From: Austropuccinia psidii
Taxonomy: Eukaryota; Basidiomycota; Pucciniomycetes; Pucciniales; Sphaerophragmiaceae
NCBI GenBank assembly: GCA_023105745.1
Contig: JALGQZ010000020.1
Coordinates: forward strand, 2,228,501-2,292,500
Direction: 5' to 3'
Length of the DNA stretch: 64,000 nt
Shown here: in pieces, positions 23,360 to 34,665 of the stretch
Numbering within the stretch: position 1 is the first letter of the stretch
How the letters are laid out: each line of letters begins with the position of its first letter
Notes under the pieces: model-generated
The model's input: only the letters and a program-made list of their open reading frames with translations
Told to the model about the DNA's origin: nothing
Database searches by the model: none
Made by a program: the position numbers and the translations under genes

Positions 23360-26221
23360 TATCCAAGAGTTAATCCAACTTGGTGTACTAAGAAAAGTAG
23401 GCCATAATGAGGAAGTTGAAGTGACAACACCTGTTATTATTGCATGGCATAATGACAAGTCAAAAATGGTTGGGGATTTCAGAGCATTTAATACCTACAC
23501 AGTTCCAGATAGGTATCCAATCCCTAGAATTCAAGAAACCTTGACTCAATTGTCTAAAGCCAAGTATATAACATCAATGGATGCATTGAAAGGTTTCCAT
23601 CAGAATGTTTTGACGCCTAAAGCTAAGAAATTACTTAGAATTATCACTCACTGTGGTATTTATGAGTATCTTAGAATGCCATTTGGCATTAAAAATGCTC
23701 CATCCCATTATCAAAGAATGATGAACACAATATTTCCCACAGAATTGTCTGAAGGATGGCTTATCATTTATATTGATGATATTATCATATGTTCTGATTC
23801 ATGGTCTTTGCACCTTGGAAGACTTGCAAGAGTCCTTTACAAGTTGCAGAAGTGAACATGAAAATTTCACTTAAGAAATGCAATTCTGATTTGAAAGAAC
23901 TCAAAGCATTAGGACATATTGTTTCTGGTTTAAGCTTGGGGATTGACAAAAACGAAGTAGCAGCAGTTTTACTTAAGCCAATACCCCAGAATAAAAAAGA
24001 AATTATGTCTTTTCTTGGGTTTGCCAGTTATTATAGGCAACACTTGAAAGACTTTGCAATTCTAGCCAAGTCACTTTATAGAATCTGTGATCAACAGACT
24101 GTATTTGAGATGACACAGGAGAGAATTAAAGCTTATGAGAAGATAAGGAGAGCTCTTACAGAAGCACCTTTACTCCTCATGCCTGACTAGAATATTCCTT
24201 TTAAATTGTACATTGATGCATGTGGAGATGGATTAGGGGCAGCCCTACATCAAGTCCAAATTATTGATGACAAACCTACAGAAGTACCAGTTTGTTACAT
24301 CTCAAGGCAAATCAAACCAACAGAAGCCAAATATGGTGCAATCCAAATGGAGTTCTTATGTTTGGTATGGGCACTTGAGAAATTACACTATTATCTTGAT
24401 GGCAGTGTTTTTGAAGTGATAACTGCCTGTAATGCAGTAAAATCACTTCTTAACATGAAAACTCCCAACAGACACATGTTGAGATGGCAAATAGCCATTC
24501 AGGAATATAGAGGAAACATGAATATAGTCCACAAAGCAGGAAACATTCACAAGAATGCTGATGGACTTAGCAGGTGGGCATTAGCCAACACTCCTGATAA
24601 CCCAGCTTATGTACCCTTGGAAGCTGAACCACAGATTCCAATTGAAGGGATTAATAGAACTGATATTGGGACTGAATTCTTTGAAGAAGTCAGAGAATCT
24701 TATAAGCAAGACAAGAATTGCCATATCTTGACTTCTTTTTTAGATAAAGACTGCAAAGATACATCTTTGGTCAATGCACTAGATGAAGTTTGGAGAAATT
24801 CCTATTCTGAAGGGAGATTTCACTTGTTTGATGGGATTATTTACCACAGAACCAAACATTCTTTTGTAATGACATTATGCAGCAGATTGCTTATCAATAC
24901 AATTCTTCATGAATGCCACAATAGCATCTACTCTGGACACCTGTCAGAGGACAGAACACTTGAAAAAGTAAAGAACTGTGCATGGTAGCCATCTTGGAGA
25001 AAAGAAACCATTGAATATTGCCATACCTGTGACAGATGCCAAAAAGCAAACAGGAGTACAGGCAAGAAATTTGGACTTATGATCCATATTCAAGAACCAA
25101 AATCCCCATGGGAAGTTGTTCACATGGATTGGATCACAGCACTTCCTCCAAGTGGTGACAAAAGCTATAATTCTTGTTTAGTCATTGTAGACAGATATAG
25201 CAAGACTCCCATATTCTTACCATGTCATAAGGATGACACTGCTATGGACACAGCTCTTCTTCTATGGAGTAGAGTTATTTCTCATACAGGATTATTTAAG
25301 AATATCATAAGTGACAGAGATCTCAAGTTCACATCTGCACTTTGGACCAATCTTCATAGATTGTTTGGGACTAAGTTAACATTCTCTACAGCATATCACC
25401 CTCAGACAGATGGGCTAGCAGAGAGGATGATTCAAACTTTGGAAGACATGATCAGGAGATTTTGTGCTTATGGGTTAAAATTCAAAGGCTCAGATGGCTT
25501 TACCCATGACTGGTGCACTCTGATACCTGCATTAGAATTAGCATACAAGACATCAGTCCATTCTTCCACCGGACAAACTCCTGCTATGTTAGAAAAAGGA
25601 TGGAATCCAAGACTCCCAGCAGACACACTGAGGAAAGACTTGATTGACATTCATCCTACAGCTTCCAGCTCCAAGATAATGCTTGATAAAGTAAAACATC
25701 ATGCAAAACAAAGCATGGATGATGCTTTTGATTATGCAAAACAGAAGTGGGACAAGAGTCATAAAGTACCAGACTTCAAAGTAGGGGACTTAGCTCTAGT
25801 TTCAACCTTGAATTGTAATAATATCAAAGGCCCAAAGAAACTTAAAGATTCTTATGTAGGACCTTTTGTTATTGTTGCCTTACATGGAACCAATGCAGTT
25901 CAAGTGGAATTGAGTGGTTAATTGGAAAACAAACACCCCACTTTTCCAGTCAGCTTGATAAAACCTTATCAACCAGCTGATAAATAATTGTTTCCTCTAA
26001 GGAACCCAACTCCTTTAACTGTACCACCAGTGGAACAGAATGAAGACAAAAAGATAAAGAAAGTCATTAAAGAAAGGAGACTTAGGGGTAAAAATCAGAG
26101 AGAATATCTTGTCAGATATAGAAATCCAGTCCATGAAGATGAATGGCTGGCAGAATCAGAAATACTTGACTCAGATGAACTCTTAAGAAGATTTAGACAT
26201 GAAAGAAGGCCACAAACCTGA
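23360..26221 (+). pseudogene. pol: Ty3/gypsy chromovirus pol, 5'-truncated, copy A
   Basis: Similarity to copy B starts abruptly at ATCCAAGAGTTAATCC (23361), inside the reverse transcriptase. Order: RT with the YIDDIII catalytic loop near 23768-23790; RNase H ([11 protein letters not shown] near 24200, QMEFL near 24346); integrase with HHCC finger residues, HMDWITALPPS, ISDRDLKF (Asp at 25313-25315) and a GLAERMIQTLE segment; chromodomain (REYLVRYRNPVHEDEW) ending RRPQT. Defects: one-base deletion near 23845; in-frame stops at 24188-24190 and 24986-24988 (both TGG to TAG), 25919-25921 and 25985-25987 (both TAA); the RNase H motif TDRN seen in copy B is TACN here. Gag, protease and 5' LTR are absent. 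The 3' end runs into a polypurine tract and an LTR shared with copy B. Confidence 0.92.
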
Positions 26222-26353
26222 ATATTTCTATAAATGTGCTTTAAATTACTTGATCTGAGTAATGTAAAGAGGTTGGACAGTGGACATTAACCCCCCTTTG
26301 GGGCTTTTTATTATGTCTATCATTGATAAAATTGTAGTACAATTTCATTTTTT

Positions 26354-26365
26354 GGTGGGAGGAAA
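26354..26365 (+). promoter_or_regulatory. Polypurine tract of copy A
   Basis: GGTGGGAGGAAA directly precedes the TG that opens the LTR; copy B has GGTGGGAGGGAA at the same place (34654-34665). Such tracts prime plus-strand DNA synthesis in LTR retroelements. Confidence 0.7.
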
Positions 26366-28277
26366 TGTGAGCCTTGAGGTATATTGCACATACCCAAATA
26401 GGCCACAATTATCTTGGACAAGAGCTTTTGAATTATGCATAACTCATAAGTCATGCATATAACCAAAATTCATCATTTTTGATTTCAGAAAAGATGAATA
26501 ACTTTTTATTGAGTAAGTAGATCCATGGATTTGAGGCCAAATTTGCATTCTACACAAAAATTAACCTAGGGTAGCTCCATACAATGAATAAGCTTAAATT
26601 AACTCTATGTTTTTTTAATATGGAAAATACTTCAACCCCACATAAAATAATTGTGAAAAATTTTGTTTTTCTTAATTTCACGCCAAAATAATGGGAATGT
26701 GAGAAATCTCACATTACATATACACTAAGAATAGTGTTATGCATGTTTTGGGCACTTAATATCATGGTATTCTTACATAGACCTTTGGTACAACCATACG
26801 GGATATCTCACTTTAAGCTTAATTTTCTATTTTGATGTGAAAAATAGGCAAGAGGGACAAAAGACATCAAAGAGAGCCAGGGTACCCAACTTCTGAGGCC
26901 TCAGAGGCATGGACAGCTCCAAAGCTTGGATCCATGGATGATCTTGGCCGAATTGTTTAACTAAAACCTTTTTGGAACTTGGTTACCATGTTACAACTAC
27001 GGTAAATCTTAAGAAAATAGCAAATAACCTGCTATTTTGATGTGCCAAGGAGGTAAAGAGCTCCTTAGACTCCTGTAACCATGTCAACTCTTAATTATTT
27101 TCCATGGATAAACTCCAAAAGAGTAATTAAAACCCTTTTTGGACTTGTATCCATTGATTTACCTCATAGCAACCAGTGAAACACTGACATTTGCAATTCT
27201 ACATAGAAATGAGGTAAAAACTTCAAAAATTCATTAAAAATACAATTCTTAATGAATCTTTCTGAAACTTTCAGGACTGATGGAGAACTCCCCTCCCTAT
27301 GGTACAACCAAAGAGAATTATGGTTTTACTAGTAGAATAAAAGGTTTTACGTACAGTCCATTTTTGACTATTCTACGTGAAACACTGAATCTTCAAAAAT
27401 TCACAGTAATTACAACCTGTGATGAAATTGCCAATAACATTGATAAATTTTAGAAATTAATGATTATTTTGGAATAAAAGAATATTTAAAGATTTTACTC
27501 CTTTTATTCTTAACCATATTGGGGTTGGTAGTCACATAAAAGCATCAATTAAGTAATTATGATAATCTTACATGACAAAAGATGATGCAATCAATAATCC
27601 AAAAAGGTTTATTGTTTTCTCACTCACTGGATTCGAAGTTTGCTCCATGGCACTCCTCTGTGAGCTGTTGTTGACTTAAAAGAGACCTTCTCTTGCTGGT
27701 TTTTCCACATTATCATCATGTTATTATCATTTATATCATTGTTACCAACAAGTAAGTATTAGTTAAAGCTATTATTAAATGTTTTAATTCTTTCAGAATC
27801 AATCAGAAAGACTTGAAGTAATAGAATCCACCTATATCTTGTTGTAATACTCTTCTTTATTCATTTTAATCCTTTAAATCCACAATTCTACATCAAATCT
27901 CTCTATCTTATCTTTCAATAAGTTCTTTGGAATATTAGTGAGTGATTTATCTTTAATTCTTAAAGTTTCTCTCTAAAATTAGTTTTCTTCAAGAATTGCC
28001 ATTATAATTATTCCTGCAAAAGATAATTATATATTAAAATAATTTTATTATTTTAATAAAAGAAGGTTTATTATTAAAATCTTCTTGTAATTAATTCTTG
28101 TAGACAATTACTTGCTCACTGTTAAAATCACTAGTAGTGCTTAACATGTGAAAGAAATAATTCTTTAATTATTTAATTGTGGTTATAATAACACTTTGTT
28201 ATTATATTTCATGAGAAAAGTCATAGTAATGTTGATTAATAGTAAGATTATCATCAGTTTCATAGACACATCTTACA
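26366..28277 (+). mobile_element. Shared LTR: 3' LTR of copy A and 5' LTR of copy B
   Basis: 1,912 bp from TGTGAG to CTTACA, so it has TG...CA ends inside a short imperfect inverted repeat. The polypurine tract lies just before it and a candidate primer-binding site just after. A TATA-like TTAAAAGA at 27676-27683 followed by a C/T-rich stretch marks the probable promoter and start of R, leaving about 1.3 kb of U3 and about 0.6 kb of R plus U5. The right-hand LTR at 34666 is a close copy. One LTR serves both neighbouring internal regions, the signature of unequal recombination between elements or of a tandem insertion. Confidence 0.85.
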
Positions 28278-28296
28278 TTTGGGGGCCTGGCCATGT
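28278..28296 (+). promoter_or_regulatory. Candidate primer-binding site of copy B
   Basis: TTTGGGGGCCTGGCCATG follows the LTR end; the match to copy C at 15701 shows it is conserved where the rest of the leader has diverged. The tRNA that would pair here was not identified. Confidence 0.5.
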
Positions 28297-28629
28297 TTTT
28301 TGAACCTTGTACCCTTAATTAATATATTTTTAAGTTCTAAAATATATTAATTTAATGATATTTTTTTCTTTCATTTGAAAGTTGAAATAATTTTTATTTT
28401 CGAAATTGTTTTGGAAATCTTTTTCATTGAGGAATTTGGTTTAATTTTATACTGTTTTTACATGTGGCTTCTTCACATCCAAAAACTTATAAAGTTATTC
28501 TTTGAGTTACTCTGAATTAATTTTCATTCAAAATCTTAAATTTTAATTTTTTTAATATTAAAAAATATAAAACTTATAAAAAATCTTTAAAAATATTTTA
28601 AAAAGTATAAAAAATATTTTTTTTCTTTT

Positions 28630-28800
28630 ATGATTTTTCTAGTGTCTTTAATCAAATACTGTGCAACTGGCAACAGACTCAGTAAAAAATATACCACTAG
28701 TCCAGAATCCGAAGACAGTATTGAGGTGCAAATTGCTAAAAGAGGCACCTTATTTAACTCAGAAAAGAATAAATTACCACCAAAAGGTGTGTGTTTATCT
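28630..28800 (+). other. Leader reading frame upstream of gag, copy B
   Basis: A short hydrophilic frame follows an acceptor-like TTTTTCTAG (to about 28642) and includes TTSPESEDSIEVQ. It ends near a donor-like AAAG|GTGTGT at about 28785, only about 50 bases before the Gag ATG. Copy C has an equivalent frame. It may be a small exon of a spliced leader; direct translation is also possible. No known domain. Confidence 0.35.
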
Positions 28801-28837
28801 TATATTTTCATCTTTTTATCTTTGAATTGACATGAAA

Positions 28838-31800
28838 ATGGTGCATACCAGAAATGGAAGCAACTATTCAGTCCAACCAGATGGATGTGAACAAGGAATA
28901 GGCAAGACCAAATCCAGAAGTGCGAAGTCTTCCTCAAGAAAGACACATTTGGAGGATGCCAGAGTTGCCCCCCATTCCCCAAGGTCTGTACCCACAGATT
29001 TTGATGTGAATTCTGCGCCTGAACTGATTCATGATAATATTTCCAGGGCTGAACCATTTTCAAGTGGCAGCAATAGAAATATATCAATGCCAATACAAAA
29101 ATTGGTTCAGAGCAGCCAAAGAAGAGGAGTGGGAAATATGCCCAAGCCTTTGGCAGGGGTCCATTAACTCCTACTTACACATCAAGAGCTTTCTGGGTCA
29201 GGAGAAGACCATAGAACTCTTAGGAGGGTGGAGCCCCCTGTCTTGCAAAGACAAGGTCAAAAAGATAAAGAATTGGTTGAAGAACCAAAGTCTTTTATCC
29301 ATAGACCAGAAGAAAGAGTTGGAAATGACTCCAGCTTTGGAGATAGAGGCACCAGTGGCATCTACCAGCTCCAAACCAGCTCCAGAAGCGCCCAAGGACA
29401 AGCCCAAAGGACCTCAAAAGAAACAGAGAGGTCCCAAGAACCATCAGGGCAAGGGCAAAGGCAAAGCCAATTGGCACAGACCTTACCCACAAGGGTACAG
29501 GATCCCCAAATTGGAGCCTTCAGCCGTGGACAGTGTCTTCAATATGGCCAGAACTCTTATGGAATTCACAGCCAAGGAGCAGGAAAGGATGAACAGGACT
29601 TTTCCACGCAAATAAATGATGTACATAGAAGTATTAGTGTAGAAATTGGCAAAATTGAGTCAAAGTTAAAGCAAATTACATTAGACATCAATGATTTAAA
29701 GAAAAATGACAAGCAACATTCTGATTGGCATCAAGTGACAACTGTCACCCTTGAGTCAATTAGCAATGCTTGTGAAAGAATTGAGACCCAATGTCAAAAT
29801 AATGACACAGAGGATCCTTCCATTTTTAAAGTAAATGATAGACTTAAGACTCTTGAAGACCATGTCTTACAAATAGTTAAGAACACCAATCAATTTGCTA
29901 TACATTTAGCAAAAAGTGACAGTGAAAGGCAGAAATTGAAGAATGATATAATTTCAAGTGTGAAGCAAATTCATAAGAATCATGAACCACATATGCCAAG
30001 ACATTCTACACCTTTGACTGAAGAAAAACTTTCTGTCAAAGAAAGTTTGACTCCATTCTTAGGAGAAAATGCCTACTCTGCAAGAGATATTCCCAAAATA
30101 GAAGAATGGCCAACATTCTCTGGTGAAGGAGAATATAACCATATTGAATTCATCAAAACTATTGATATGTTGCAAGAAGACTTTAATATACCTGATGAAA
30201 TCATAGTGGGAAAATTACACTGTTTGTTTACCAAAACTGCAAAGAAATGGTATTACAAAATGAGGATTGATCATGGTAAACATGACTGGTCTTGGTGGAA
30301 ATCTGAAGTGATTACCAAATGGGCCAATAATTCTTGGAGGTTTAAAATGGAGAATGCTTTTGAAAGTGCCATTTTTAACTCAGAAAAAGACAAACTACTT
30401 ACTTGGTTCTTCAAACAAAAAGACAGATTATCTGCTTTACACCCAGATATGTCTGACACTATGATTAATATGAAAATATTAAGAAAGTGTGGAGGAGAAT
30501 TGGAACATGCTATCAAAAGCAGATGTGTGGAACCTTGTTCAACAGAGGACTACATTAATGCTATGGAAGATATCATTACCAGGACAAGAATTGGTAAAAC
30601 TTGGATTAAAAACCCAATAGAGTCCAAAATAGTCTCAAAGATTCCTAGAGAGGAAAGAAGACCAGAAAGACCTGTCTTGAAGTGTCATAAATGTGGAAGT
30701 ACTTCACATTTGTCCAACACTTGTCCTAAGAAGACAAAGATCAATGAAGTTCAAGTCATTGAAGAAATTCAGTATACTGAAGAGAAAGAGGAGTCTGATC
30801 AAGATTCTGCAGTCTCTGAAGATACACCAGTGGAGGACTATCCCATTGAAAACATTTCAGCTTTCTTTGAGGTCACAGAAGTCCATACCCACTTGCCACA
30901 GTACAGTGAAGATTGCTGCAACCTGATCAATATCCAAGATGCCAGAATGTGTAAAACAAAACCTGCTAGAGGAAAGGGTTATACTGCTGGAGCATCCTGT
31001 ATCACATCAGTTCTGATGAGTGATATTGAAGCCAAAGTAAATTTGGATACAGGGGCATTTTGCACTTGTGTTGGCAAAGATTATCTCCAAATTATACTTC
31101 CTGAATGGAAAAACCATCTATTACCAATAGAAGGTGTACAATTCAGTAGTGCCAGTAACAATATGTACCCCTTGGGCATATTGGACACTAATATTGTATT
31201 CCCACATCCAGCAGGAAGTGTAAGAATGAAAACTGAGATTGTAGTAATGGATAATTGCACATCTCAGCACATCATTCTTGGAAATGATTACTTGAATATT
31301 TATGGTATTGATATAAATAACCATAAAGACAGATATTTCACAATTGGGGATAACAAAAGACAAAAATTTGCTTTTTCCAATATGCCAAAACAAATATCTG
31401 TGGTATCCTCTGTTAAAGATACTTCTTATAAAGATGAATTTGTGTCTAATCAGCTTATTGAAGCACAAATTAATCCATCATTGTCACCAAAGATGAGGAA
31501 TGAACTTATTGACGTGTTATATACATACAATAATGCATTTGCCTCTGATAATGAACCAACAGGTGCTATAAGAGGACATGAAGTTGATATTACTCTTAAT
31601 ATTGACAGACCATATCCTCCAGTAGTTAGAGAACCAGCTTATCCAGCCAGTCCCAGAGCTAGAGAAGCCTTGGAGAAGCATATCCAAGAGTTAATACAAC
31701 TTGGTGTACTAAGGAAAGTGGGCTATAATGAGGAAGTTGAAGTGACAACACCTGTTCTTATTTCTTGGCATAATGATAAGTCAAGAATGGCTGGAGATTT

Positions 31801-34535
31801 CAGAGCATTGAATACCTACACAGTTCCAGATAGGTATCCAATCCCTAGAATTCAAGAAACCTTGACTCAATTTTCTAAAGCCAAGTATATAACATCAATG
31901 GATGCATTGAAAGGCTTTCATCAAAATCTTTTGACACCTGAAGCTAAGAGATTCCTTAGAATTATCACTCACTGTGGTATTTATGAGTATCTTAGAATGC
32001 CATTTGGCATTAAAAATGCTCCATCCCATTATCAAAGAATGATGAATACCATCTTTCCAACAGAATTGTCTGAAGGATGGCTTATCATTTATATTGATGA
32101 TATTATCATATGTTCTGATTCATGTTCTTTGCACCTTGAAAGGCTTGCAAGAGTACTTCGCAAAGTTGCAGAAGTGAATATGAAAATTTCACTTAAGAAA
32201 TGCAATTTTGGTTTTGAAGAACTCAAAGCATTAGGACATGCTGTTTTTGGTTTAAGCTTGGGTATTGACAAAAACAAAGTGGCAGCAGTGTTACTTAAGC
32301 CAATACCCCAGAATAAAAAAGAAATGATGTCTTTTCTTGGATTTGCTAGTTACTATAGGAAACACCTGAAAGACTTTGCAATTCTAGCCAAGTCACTCTA
32401 TAGAATATGTGATCAACAGACTGTATTTGAGATGACACAAGATAGAATTAAAGCTTATTAGAAGATGAAGAAAGTTCTTACAGAAGCACCTTTACTCCTC
32501 ATGCCTGACTGGAATATTCCTTTTAAATTGTACATTGATGAATGTGGAGATGGATCAGGGGCAGCCCTACATCAAGTCCAAATAATTGATGACAAACCCA
32601 CAGAAGGACCAGTTTGTTATATCTCAAGACAAATCAAACCAACAGAGGCCAGATATGGTGCAAGCAAGATGGAGTTCTGATTTTGGTATGGGCACTTGAG
32701 GAAATACACTATTATCTTGATGGAAGTGTTTTTGAAGTGATAACTGACCGTAATGCAGTAAAATCACTTCTTAACATGAAAACTCCCAACAGACATATGT
32801 TGAGATGGCAAATAGCCATTCAAGAATATAGAGGAAACATGACCATAGTTCACGAAGCAGGAAAAATTTACAAGAATGCTTATGGACTTAGAAGGTGGGC
32901 ATTAGCCAACACTTCTGATAACCCAGCTTATGTACCTTTGAAAGCTGAACCACAAATTCCAATTGAAGGGATTAACATAACTGATATTGGGACTGAATTC
33001 TTTGAAGAAGTCAGAGAATCTTATAAGCAAGACAAGAATTGCCATATCTTGACTTCTTTGTTAGATAAAGACTGCAAAGATACATCTTTAGTCAATGCAC
33101 TGGATGAAGCTTGGAAAAATTCCTATTCTGAAGGAAGATTTCCCTTGTTTGATGGGATTATTTACCACAGAACCAAAGATCCTTGTGTAATGACATTATG
33201 CAGCAGATTGCTTATCAAGACCATTCTTCATGAATTCCATGATAGCATCTACTCTGGACACCTGTCAGAGGACAGAACACTTTAAAAAGTGAAGAACTAT
33301 GCATGGTGGCCATCTTGGAGAAAAGAGACCATTGAATACTGCCATAACTGTGACAGATGTAAGAAAGCAAACAGGAGTATAGGCAAGAAATTTGGACTTA
33401 TGATCCATATTCAAGAACTAAATTCCCCTTGGGAAGTTTTTCACATGGATTGGGTCACAGCACTTCCTCCAAGTGGTGACAAAGGCTATAATGCTTGTTT
33501 AGTCATTGTAGACAGATATAGCAAAACTCCCATATTCTTGCCATGTCATAAATATGACACAGCTCTTTTTATCTGGAGTAGAGTTATCTCTCATACAGGC
33601 TTATTTAAGAATAACATAAGCTACAGAGATCCCAAGTTCACATCTGCACTTTGGACCAATCTTCATAGATTGTTTGGGAATAAGTTATCATTCTCTACAG
33701 CATACCATCCTCAGACAGATGGACTAGCAGAGAGAATGATTCAAACTTTAGAAGACATGATCAGGAGATTTTGTGCTTATGGGTTAGAGTTCAAATATTC
33801 AGATGGCTTTACCCATTACTGGTGCACTCTTATTCCTGCATTAGAATTGGCATATAAGACATCAGTCCCTTCTTCCACAGGACAAACTCCTGCTATGTTA
33901 GAACAAGGATGGAATCCAAGACTCCCAGCAGACACACTGAGGAAAGACTTGATTGACATTCATCCTACAGCTTCCAGATAATGCTTTATAAAGTGAAAAA
34001 TCATGAAAAAAAAAGCATGGATGATGCTTTTGATTATGCAAAACAGAAGTGGGACAAGAGTCATAAATTACCAGACTTCAAAGTAGGGGACTTAGTTCTA
34101 GTTTCACCCTTGAATTTTAATAATATCAAAGGCCCCAAGAAACTTAAATATTCTTATGTAGGACCTTTTGTTATTGTTTCCTTACATGGAACCAATGCAG
34201 TTCAAGTAGAATTGAGTGGTGAATTGGAAAATAAACACCCCACCTTTCCAGTCAGCTTGATAAAGCCTTATCAACCAGCTGACAAGGAATTGTTTCCTTT
34301 AAGGAACCCAACTCCTTTGGCTGTACCACCAATGGAACAGAATGAAGACAGAAAGATAAAGAAATTCATTAACAAAAGGAGACTTAGGGGTAAAAATCAG
34401 AGAGAATATCTTGTCAGATATAGAAATCCAGTCCATGAAGATGAATGGCTGGCAGAATCAGAAATACTTGACTCAGATGAACTCTTAAGAAGATTCAGAC
34501 ATGAAAGAAGGCCACAAGCCTTAATATGTCTATAA
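28838..34535 (+). pseudogene. gag-pol: Ty3/gypsy chromovirus gag-pol, near full length but inactive, copy B
   Basis: A single Gag-Pol frame starts at the ATG of MVHTRNGSNYS, chosen because copy C starts at the aligned ATG. Order: Gag with Q/S-rich N-terminus and capsid-like segment ([19 protein letters not shown], about 30110); CCHC knuckle [14 protein letters not shown] (30683-30724); protease with LDTGA (Asp at 31046); RT with YIDD (32090-32101); RNase H from about 32510; integrase with HHCC finger and DDE core; C-terminal chromodomain (about 34360-34510), which in chromoviruses targets integration to modified chromatin. Defects: TAA at 29165-29167, TAG at 32459-32461, a frameshift near 32675, TAA at 33283-33285 and a 7-base deletion near 33972. 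The second integrase Asp is Tyr (33622-33624), and a KNADG Asp in RNase H is also Tyr. All domains are otherwise recognisable, so this is a recently dead copy. Confidence 0.94.
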
Positions 34536-34653
34536 ATGTGCTTTAAATTACTTTATCTGTGTAATGTAAAGAGGTTGGACAGTGGACATTAACCCCCTTT
34601 GGGGCTTTTATTATTTATACCATTGATGAACTTGTAGTACAATTTTATTCTTT

Positions 34654-34665
34654 GGTGGGAGGGAA
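34654..34665 (+). promoter_or_regulatory. Polypurine tract of copy B
   Basis: GGTGGGAGGGAA immediately before the TG of the 3' LTR; matches the tract of copy A. Confidence 0.7.

Noticed and set aside
23283..23360. First about 25 codons of the frame leading into copy A polymerase
   Set aside because: They are the reverse strand of relic D (protease end) read through the junction, not part of the polymerase.
28800..29492. Minus-strand frames and the alternative plus frame at 29031-29615 over copy B Gag
   Set aside because: Out of phase with the Gag-Pol frame defined by the zinc knuckle and protease; shadows.
23360..34535. Repeat-induced point mutation (RIP) as the cause of the stops
   Set aside because: Differences are mixed, with many G-to-T changes and indels in B and only some TGG-to-TAG changes in A; RIP would give pervasive C-to-T and G-to-A changes.
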